A stretch of DNA of 64,000 bases from Buttiauxella sp. B2 (GTDB taxonomy: Bacteria > Pseudomonadota > Gammaproteobacteria > Enterobacterales > Enterobacteriaceae): assembly GCF_006376615.1 (NCBI RefSeq), contig NZ_VEXQ01000008.1, positions 124,001-188,000 of the forward strand, given 5' to 3'. Each line of letters begins with the position of its first letter. Position 1 is the first letter of the stretch. Position numbers and translations under genes: made by a program. The notes under the pieces were generated by a model. That model was not told the origin of the DNA. It searched no databases and saw nothing but the letters and a program-made list of their open reading frames with translations. This document shows positions 58,959 through 64,000 of the stretch, piece by piece.

Positions 58959-59648
58959 TTAAGTGCCACTGCCGACACCGGATTTGAGAAGTGCCGCAAT
59001 ATGGCGAGAGAGCCTCTCAGTGTTAAGGCTGGTGTCGCCTTTGCGGATATCGTGTTGCAAACGAGCAACCGGTAACAGTGTTAAACCAAACAGTGAGATA
59101 AACAAAAACTCAGGCTCGAGATCGGGGTTTAAACGACCCTCGTCCTGCCATTTGCGGATCCAGACTACCGCCGCTTGCCTCTCTTTCGAGCCGAAACGAG
59201 CATCAATTCTTTGTTTCAAAACTCCGGTTTCACTCAGCACTTCCCGTATCCACAGTGGGGCAAACCATGGGTGCAACAACGAAACATCAATGAATCGCTG
59301 GGTTAGTGCGGTCAACGCGCTGACGGGATCATTAGGGTGCATTTCAAAAGCGCCACCCATGGATGCACGCACCGGCATATAACGCTCATCAATCAATACA
59401 TCCAACAATTGTTCACGAGTCTTGAAATAATAATGCAGCATCGCGGGAGTCACGCCTGCCTCTGTGGCAATTGCACTCAACGGAGTTTGTGCGACTCCAA
59501 AATTTGAGAACAATTTCAATGCAGTATCAAGGAGTAGGTCGCGTTTGTCGGCACTTTTGCCAGAACCTGTCGGGCGACCAGGACGGCGGCGTTTTATACC
59601 TTCAGTTGCGTTAATTTCGGATTTTTCACTGCCGTTTTCAGGTGACAT
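58959..59648 (-). CDS. TetR-family transcriptional regulator
   Basis: 229 residues. A basic N-terminal extension (IKRRRPGRPTGSGKSADKRD) precedes the helix-turn-helix (LLDTALKLFSNFGVAQTPLSAIATEAGVTPAMLHYYFKTREQLLDVLID). The C-terminal ligand domain resembles the CecR/YbiH type (RREQ..IREVLSETGVLKQRI). Divergent from an MFS efflux gene with a palindromic operator between them, so it probably represses both. The inducer is unknown. Confidence 0.9.
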   Translation of the reverse strand: MSPENGSEKSEINATEGIKRRRPGRPTGSGKSADKRDLLLDTALKLFSNFGVAQTPLSAIATEAGVTPAMLHYYFKTREQLLDVLIDERYMPVRASMGGAFEMHPNDPVSALTALTQRFIDVSLLHPWFAPLWIREVLSETGVLKQRIDARFGSKERQAAVVWIRKWQDEGRLNPDLEPEFLFISLFGLTLLPVARLQHDIRKGDTSLNTERLSRHIAALLKSGVGSGT

Positions 59649-59691
59649 TTTGTGCGGGTTCCATTGACCGGGTGAAACTATTCCATCTATA

Positions 59692-59711
59692 TTAATTATC
59701 CAGTTAATTAA
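59692..59711. promoter_or_regulatory. Operator palindrome between the TetR and MFS genes
   Basis: TTAATTA-TCCAGT-TAATTAA, perfect 7-bp inverted repeat with a 6-bp spacer. It lies 44 bases from the regulator start and 20 from the MFS start, where a bound TetR dimer would block both promoters. AT-richness raises the chance of coincidence. Confidence 0.65.
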
Positions 59712-59730
59712 TTACAAGCCAACAAATAAG

Positions 59731-61230
59731 ATGATAGTCACAGAAACTCCGCAGACAGAAACGCAACAGCACGCAACATCTATTCGTTTGCTGTTTGCCG
59801 CGCTGATGTTGGTCATGCTGCTTGCGGCTCTCGACCAGACCATTGTTTCCACTGCCTTGCCGACGATCGTCAGCGAGCTGGGTGGGCTGGAGAAACTCTC
59901 CTGGGTCGTCACGGCTTATCTGCTGTCTTCCACCATTGTGGTGCCGCTATACGGCAAATTTGGCGATCTCCTCGGGCGCAAAATCGTGCTGCAAACCGCG
60001 ATTGTGCTGTTCTTACTTGGCTCGGCATTATGTGGCCTGGCGCAGAATATGACGCAGTTAATCTTGATGCGCGCTTTGCAAGGTTTGGGCGGCGGTGGCC
60101 TGATGGTTGTAACGATGGCAGCAGTGGGCGACGTTATACCGCCAGCGGATCGTGGCAAATATCAGGGCTTGTTTGGCGGCGTATTTGGTCTTGCTACTGT
60201 GATTGGCCCGCTGATTGGCGGCTTTTTGGTTGAACATTTCTCCTGGCGCTGGATTTTTTACATCAACCTACCGCTGGGCATATTCGCACTCCTGGTGATA
60301 GGTGCGGTGCTTAAACCGCAAACTGCGCGAATTCGTCACCAAATCGACTTTCTCGGCGCGGGTTATCTCGCCGCATCGCTAACCTCGTTAATCCTGTTTA
60401 CCAGCCAGGGCGGGACGGTGATGGCCTGGTCCGATCCGCAACTGTGGTGCATTTTTGCTTTCTTTGTAGTGACACTCGGCGGGTTTATTTACGAAGAGCG
60501 CTTAGCCTTTGAGCCGATTATTCCGCTCGGTTTGTTCCGTGACCGCACATTTTTATTGAGCTGTCTGATTGGTTTTATTATCGGTATGTCACTATTTGGC
60601 TCAATGACTTTCCTGCCGCTGTATTTGCAGGTGGTCAAATCATCCACGCCAACCGAAGCGGGGATCCAGTTGTTGCCGTTAATGGGGGGGCTGATGCTGA
60701 CCTCAATCATCAGTGGGCGCATTATCAGCAAAATAGGGCGCTATCGCATCTTCCCGATTATCGGCACGCTGCTAACGTTTATTGCGATGGTGTTGCTGGG
60801 CACGCTTAAAATAGACACCCCAATCCATGTACTTTATCTCTATATCGCACTGCTTGGGTTTGGCCTCGGCATGGTAATGCAGGTTCTGGTGCTGGCGGTG
60901 CAAAACAGCGTAGAGCAGAAACTGATTGGTGTGGCGACCTCAAGCGCCACACTTTTCCGCCAGATTGGCGGTTCGATTGGCGTGGCGGCATTTGGTGCCA
61001 TTTTTACCAATGTGCTGCAAAGCAAACTTATCGAACTCATCCCGACGGATGTGCAATTGCCTCGGCAGCTGGGTGCCAAAGCGGTGCATGAACTGCCCGT
61101 TGCATTGCAAAATGATTATTTACAGGCCTTTGGTGCCGCGCTGCACTCGGTGTATCTCATTTCTGCGGGAGTTGCGGTACTGGCATTTTTTCTCTCGTTA
61201 TTAATGAAGGATGTGCCGCTGCGTAAGTAG
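59731..61230 (+). CDS. MFS drug-efflux transporter, DHA2 (14-helix) type
   Basis: 499 residues with about 14 membrane helices. Signatures: [19 protein letters not shown] (motif D1), [17 protein letters not shown] (motif A), [14 protein letters not shown] (motif B) and [25 protein letters not shown] (motif C, typical of drug:H+ antiporters). Controlled by the divergent TetR gene. No SD of note precedes the ATG at 59731. The substrate is unknown. Confidence 0.92.
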   Translation: MIVTETPQTETQQHATSIRLLFAALMLVMLLAALDQTIVSTALPTIVSELGGLEKLSWVVTAYLLSSTIVVPLYGKFGDLLGRKIVLQTAIVLFLLGSALCGLAQNMTQLILMRALQGLGGGGLMVVTMAAVGDVIPPADRGKYQGLFGGVFGLATVIGPLIGGFLVEHFSWRWIFYINLPLGIFALLVIGAVLKPQTARIRHQIDFLGAGYLAASLTSLILFTSQGGTVMAWSDPQLWCIFAFFVVTLGGFIYEERLAFEPIIPLGLFRDRTFLLSCLIGFIIGMSLFGSMTFLPLYLQVVKSSTPTEAGIQLLPLMGGLMLTSIISGRIISKIGRYRIFPIIGTLLTFIAMVLLGTLKIDTPIHVLYLYIALLGFGLGMVMQVLVLAVQNSVEQKLIGVATSSATLFRQIGGSIGVAAFGAIFTNVLQSKLIELIPTDVQLPRQLGAKAVHELPVALQNDYLQAFGAALHSVYLISAGVAVLAFFLSLLMKDVPLRK

Positions 61231-61240
61231 CTCAAGAGTG

Positions 61241-61272
61241 GGGGAAAGCGATGCGGTGGCGTAGCTTTCCCC
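61241..61272 (+). terminator. Hairpin after the MFS efflux gene
   Basis: GGGGAAAGC pairs with GCTTTCCCC (9 bp) across a 14-nt loop, 10 nt after the stop. No T-run, so termination is uncertain. Confidence 0.5.
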
Positions 61273-61354
61273 TGTTGACTAGACTTCAATCCAACAACGC
61301 TGAACCTCTCCTTGTTGTGGTGGCTCTATTCCTTTCTCTGGCCGGATTGAAATA

Positions 61355-61861
61355 ATGAAAACAACGCCTGCCGTTAAATCTTCACCCGTCGTTGAAAAAC
61401 CGTTCTGGTTGCGCTTCGAGTATCAGTTGCGCCGCTTTGGCTTTATCTTTCTGTTACTGATTGTTTTTGCTGCCATGCTTGGGGTTTTTTCTCACGGTTA
61501 CCTGAGCGATGCTCGCCTTTCAAACGTCGACAATACCCTGGCTGTTGATTACGAAAAATTTAACCGCCTGATGAGTGACGCCGACCTGAAAATTACCGCG
61601 ACCACATCCCCCGGTAAACCTAATCAAATTATTCTTGGTGGCGATTTCATGGACAGCTTCCGCATTGATACCCTGCAACCTCAACCGGATAATATGTATA
61701 GCCTGAATGGGAAAATGGTTATTGAATATAAAGCGCCAGCAGCAGGGGTTGAGCAAACATTGTGGTTAAGCCTTACGCCGATGAAAATCGGTGCCATTAA
61801 AAGCACCATTACAGTCGATAACGGTCCGGAAATCTCTTTCCGGCAATTTATATATCCTTAA
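61355..61861 (+). CDS. Unknown membrane protein paired with a DUF421 gene
   Basis: 168 residues. A cytoplasmic N-terminus with basic residues (FWLRFEYQLRRFG), one membrane helix (about 31-49, FIFLLLIVFAAMLGVFSHG) and an extracytoplasmic domain of about 115 residues predicted rich in beta strands (DADLKITATTSPGKPNQIILGGDF..). I do not recognise a family. It ends 12 nt before the DUF421 gene, so the two are probably cotranscribed. Confidence 0.8.
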   Translation: MKTTPAVKSSPVVEKPFWLRFEYQLRRFGFIFLLLIVFAAMLGVFSHGYLSDARLSNVDNTLAVDYEKFNRLMSDADLKITATTSPGKPNQIILGGDFMDSFRIDTLQPQPDNMYSLNGKMVIEYKAPAAGVEQTLWLSLTPMKIGAIKSTITVDNGPEISFRQFIYP

Positions 61862-61873
61862 GGTGACCCGACG

Positions 61874-62320
61874 ATGGATATGGTATTAAGGGCGTTGGCT
61901 ATTTACCTGATACTGATGGTGGTTTTTAAAATCGCAGGCAGGCGTGCACTGCTGCAAATGACATCATTCGATTTGATACTGCTGCTGATTATTAGTGAAG
62001 CCACTCAACAGGCGCTCCTGGGTAACGATTTTTCTGTCACTGGCGCAATGCTGACCATCGTGACGTTAATTGTGGTGGATATGTTATTTGGCTTAATAAA
62101 AAAATACCTGCCCAAAGCAGATGATTTCCTGGATAACACCCCCGTGATTCTGGTGGAGAATGGCTATCTCTTTCAGGACAAAATGAAAAAGGTTGATATT
62201 TCTTGTGATGATATTTTGCAGACTGCCCGCGTTGATCACGGTATCACTCGGCTTGCGGAAATAAAATTCGCCATTCTTGAGCGCAACGGACATATCTCGA
62301 TTATTCCTGAATCCAAATGA
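61874..62320 (+). CDS. DUF421 (YcaP/YetF-type) membrane protein, short form
   Basis: 148 residues: about three membrane helices in residues 3-78 (VLRALAIYLILMVVFKIAGRRALLQMTSFDLILLLIISEATQQALLG), then a cytoplasmic domain with PVILVENGYLFQDKMKKVDISCDDIL and a C-terminus ISIIPE. The motif GRRALLQMTSFDLILLL is typical of DUF421. Longer members (YcaP, about 230 residues) have a second half that is missing here. Role unknown. Confidence 0.88.
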   Translation: MDMVLRALAIYLILMVVFKIAGRRALLQMTSFDLILLLIISEATQQALLGNDFSVTGAMLTIVTLIVVDMLFGLIKKYLPKADDFLDNTPVILVENGYLFQDKMKKVDISCDDILQTARVDHGITRLAEIKFAILERNGHISIIPESK

Positions 62321-62362
62321 TTGAGGCTTAGATATGTGTTGGGTGAATGGTATTTAAAAAAA

Positions 62363-62396
62363 CCGGGTGGTACTCCAACTGTACCCCCGGATTTTT
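62363..62396. terminator. Terminator after the DUF421 gene
   Basis: CCGGGTGGTAC pairs with GTACCCCCGG (one bulge), followed by ATTTTT; seven A precede it, so it can also act for the convergent MFS gene. Confidence 0.8.
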
Positions 62397-62423
62397 ATTG
62401 CCAGAAATTATTTATGTTCGTGT

Positions 62424-63812
62424 TTACCTGGTTTGGGGTTGCGCCATTTTTTTCATCGGTATCAATGAAATGACGAAGGCTCCTAATATCAGGAATCCTG
62501 CAACCATATATATGCCAGCATTGAAACTGCCCGTCATATCTTTCATCCAACCCATTAAGAGTGGCCCAAGTGCGGCACCCGTCATACCAGTGGCGTTGAT
62601 AACCGCAATGCCAAGGGCGCGAGCTTGTAATGAGATGGACTGATCTGGAGTCGTCCAGAAAATAACCATCGCGGCAAAAGCACCAGCTGAAGCCATCACG
62701 ATACCGGAAAATTGAAGCATTGGATTGGTACTGGAGGCCGTTAATATCCAGCCAGCAGCTGCAAACAGGTACGGTAATAAGGTGTGAATTTTACGCTCAT
62801 TAAATCTGTCAGAACGCTTACTCCACCAAATCATTCCAACAATAGTACAAATTTGCGGGATCGCACTGAGCAAACCGATAGTAATATTATTACTTTCCTG
62901 ATTAAAACTACGCAGAATTAACGGTGTCCAGACACTTAATGCGCTTAATGTATTGGTGAGGCAGAAATAAGCCAGTGTATAAAGCATGATGATGGGGGTA
63001 AATAACTCCCGCAACATACTACGTTGAGATGTCGGATTTATATTGGTACTTTGTTGTGTCTTTTGAATATTAAGTCTGTCGGCTTCCATCATTTCGTTCA
63101 AACAGGCTTTATCATCGTCGGTTAACCATTTGGCTTTGGACGGTGAGTCATCAAGCCAGAACCAGACTACCAAGCCTAATATTACAGACGGAAACCCTTC
63201 TAGCAGGAATAACCATTGCCAACCTTTAAGATTGAGCAAACCGTCCATATTCAGGATATAACCGGAAGCGAGCGAACCCAGCGCCATCGTCACTGGCATA
63301 GCAATCATAAATAAAGCATTCGCGCGAGCACGGTATTGCGCGGGGAACCAGTACGTTAAATAAAGTAACAATCCTGGCAAGAATCCGGCCTCAGCAATAC
63401 CGACCAACATACGCAATACGTAAAGGCTTCCGGGGCCGGTTGCAAACATGGTCGCGGTTGAAGCAATACCCCAAACCACCATTAAAACGGCAATCCAGCG
63501 GCGTGCTCCGACAATACCTAGCATGATGTTACTGGGTATACCGCAAATCACATACATCACGTAAAACAGCGTTGTTGCCAGGCCAAACATGGTACTCGTG
63601 AGGCCAAGATCTTTACCCATCGTCAGACCAGCAAAACCAATATTAATACGGTCCAGATACGAAAAAACAAACAGCACAAATAAGAATACGATCAACCGAC
63701 GAAATAGTTTTTTAACCACCGCTTGTTGCCGAGGATCCAGAGGTATCTGCGTGGGGGCTGGCGGGGCCAACACCTCGGAGCGAGTCTGTTCCATAGAAGG
63801 ACTTTCGTTCAT
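62424..63812 (-). CDS. MFS transporter of the anion:cation symporter (ACS) family
   Basis: 462 residues from the ATG at 63812, which has SD GTGGAG 7 nt upstream; a GTG 12 nt earlier is in frame. Twelve membrane helices; ACS family stretches are FVFSYLDRINIGFA, VGIAEAGFLPGLLLYLTYWFP and WLDDSPSKAKWLTDDD. Relatives carry organic acids such as tartrate, galactonate, phthalate or rhamnonate; the substrate here cannot be told from sequence and no catabolic genes lie beside it in the window. Confidence 0.88.
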   Translation of the reverse strand: MNESPSMEQTRSEVLAPPAPTQIPLDPRQQAVVKKLFRRLIVFLFVLFVFSYLDRINIGFAGLTMGKDLGLTSTMFGLATTLFYVMYVICGIPSNIMLGIVGARRWIAVLMVVWGIASTATMFATGPGSLYVLRMLVGIAEAGFLPGLLLYLTYWFPAQYRARANALFMIAMPVTMALGSLASGYILNMDGLLNLKGWQWLFLLEGFPSVILGLVVWFWLDDSPSKAKWLTDDDKACLNEMMEADRLNIQKTQQSTNINPTSQRSMLRELFTPIIMLYTLAYFCLTNTLSALSVWTPLILRSFNQESNNITIGLLSAIPQICTIVGMIWWSKRSDRFNERKIHTLLPYLFAAAGWILTASSTNPMLQFSGIVMASAGAFAAMVIFWTTPDQSISLQARALGIAVINATGMTGAALGPLLMGWMKDMTGSFNAGIYMVAGFLILGAFVISLIPMKKMAQPQTR

Positions 63813-64000
63813 GAAGAGCTCCACATTGCTGTTTTAAGTATTGTGAGTTCGGTATTTCATGGATTGGGTACTACCTGATCCCACCCAACGCAAACACGTG
63901 CGCTAACGTATAGGAAAGAGGGGGAATGGATGTCAATGCGTTGTTTGATAAATGATACAAAAATGTTAATCACGTGGCATTTTTGAATCATTAAGTGTGC
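63813..64000. other. Upstream region of the ACS transporter gene
   Basis: 188 bases to the window edge with no gene that I can support. A promoter for the leftward transporter gene is expected here; the neighbouring gene beyond the edge is not visible. Confidence 0.3.

Overview
The window is a gene-dense stretch of a gammaproteobacterial chromosome from the family Enterobacteriaceae. Gene content, order and protein sequence follow the region around 54 min of the Escherichia coli/Salmonella map (aegA-nudK-ypfG, talA-tktB, maeB, hemF-amiA, ypeA-yfeZYX, cysPUWAM, crr-ptsI-ptsH, cysK-cysZ, zipA-ligA, yfeH/yfeR, gltX with its tRNA clusters, yfeA, nupC/mntH, glk, ypdAB, alaC). It is not E. coli itself: several blocks are present, absent or placed differently, and E. 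coli neighbours such as the fry PTS cluster are missing. The genus cannot be settled from the sequence alone; a Buttiauxella, Kluyvera or Enterobacter-like relative would fit. No prophage, insertion sequence, CRISPR array or rRNA operon was seen.

Layout. (1) 1-9280 is a nitrate-respiration block: narP (cut by the left edge) and narQ on the minus strand, divergent aegA, then napFDABC. In E. coli narP and nap lie far from narQ and aegA. The nap operon here lacks napGH, is bracketed by two inverted ERIC-type repeats, and its promoter region keeps an FNR-like/NarP-like pair at 20 bp spacing. (2) 9340-21200 holds housekeeping genes: nudK, ypfG, talA-tktB, maeB, hemF-amiA, ypeA-yfeZ-yfeY, yfeX. (3) 21350-31060 is sulfur and sugar-uptake metabolism: thiosulfate/sulfate ABC transporter cysPUWA, the two cysteine synthases cysM and cysK, the sulfate channel cysZ, and the general PTS genes ptsH-ptsI-crr between them. 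(4) 31286-39564 covers cell division (zipA), DNA ligase (ligA), ypeB, yfeH, yfeR, a FlxA-like gene, a minus-strand tRNA cluster (three Val-UAC, one Lys-UUU), gltX and a yfeC-like regulator. (5) 39725-44170 has two tRNA-Ala(GGC) genes with a near-consensus promoter, then a c-di-GMP pair: the phosphodiesterase yfeA and a diguanylate cyclase. (6) 44183-52781 carries nupC, mntH with Fur and MntR sites, ypeC, an aldo-keto reductase divergent from ipdC (indolepyruvate decarboxylase, with a TyrR-like box), yfeO and glk. (7) 52812-58244 has the pyruvate-sensing pair ypdA-ypdB, a DUF1479 gene, alaC and the 24-residue membrane protein ypdK, which is shorter than usual gene-finding cutoffs. (8) 58577-64000 is an accessory tail: a small lipoprotein, a divergent TetR/MFS-efflux pair with a clear operator palindrome, a two-gene unit (unknown membrane protein plus DUF421 protein) and an MFS transporter.

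As a whole the window is mostly well-described core genome. The most unusual features are the consolidated narPQ-aegA-nap block with its ERIC brackets, the terminator-like hairpin abutting the yfeX ribosome binding site, the PDE/DGC pair, the DUF421 two-gene unit and some strong inverted repeats. I did not find convincing evidence of a new defence or mobile system.
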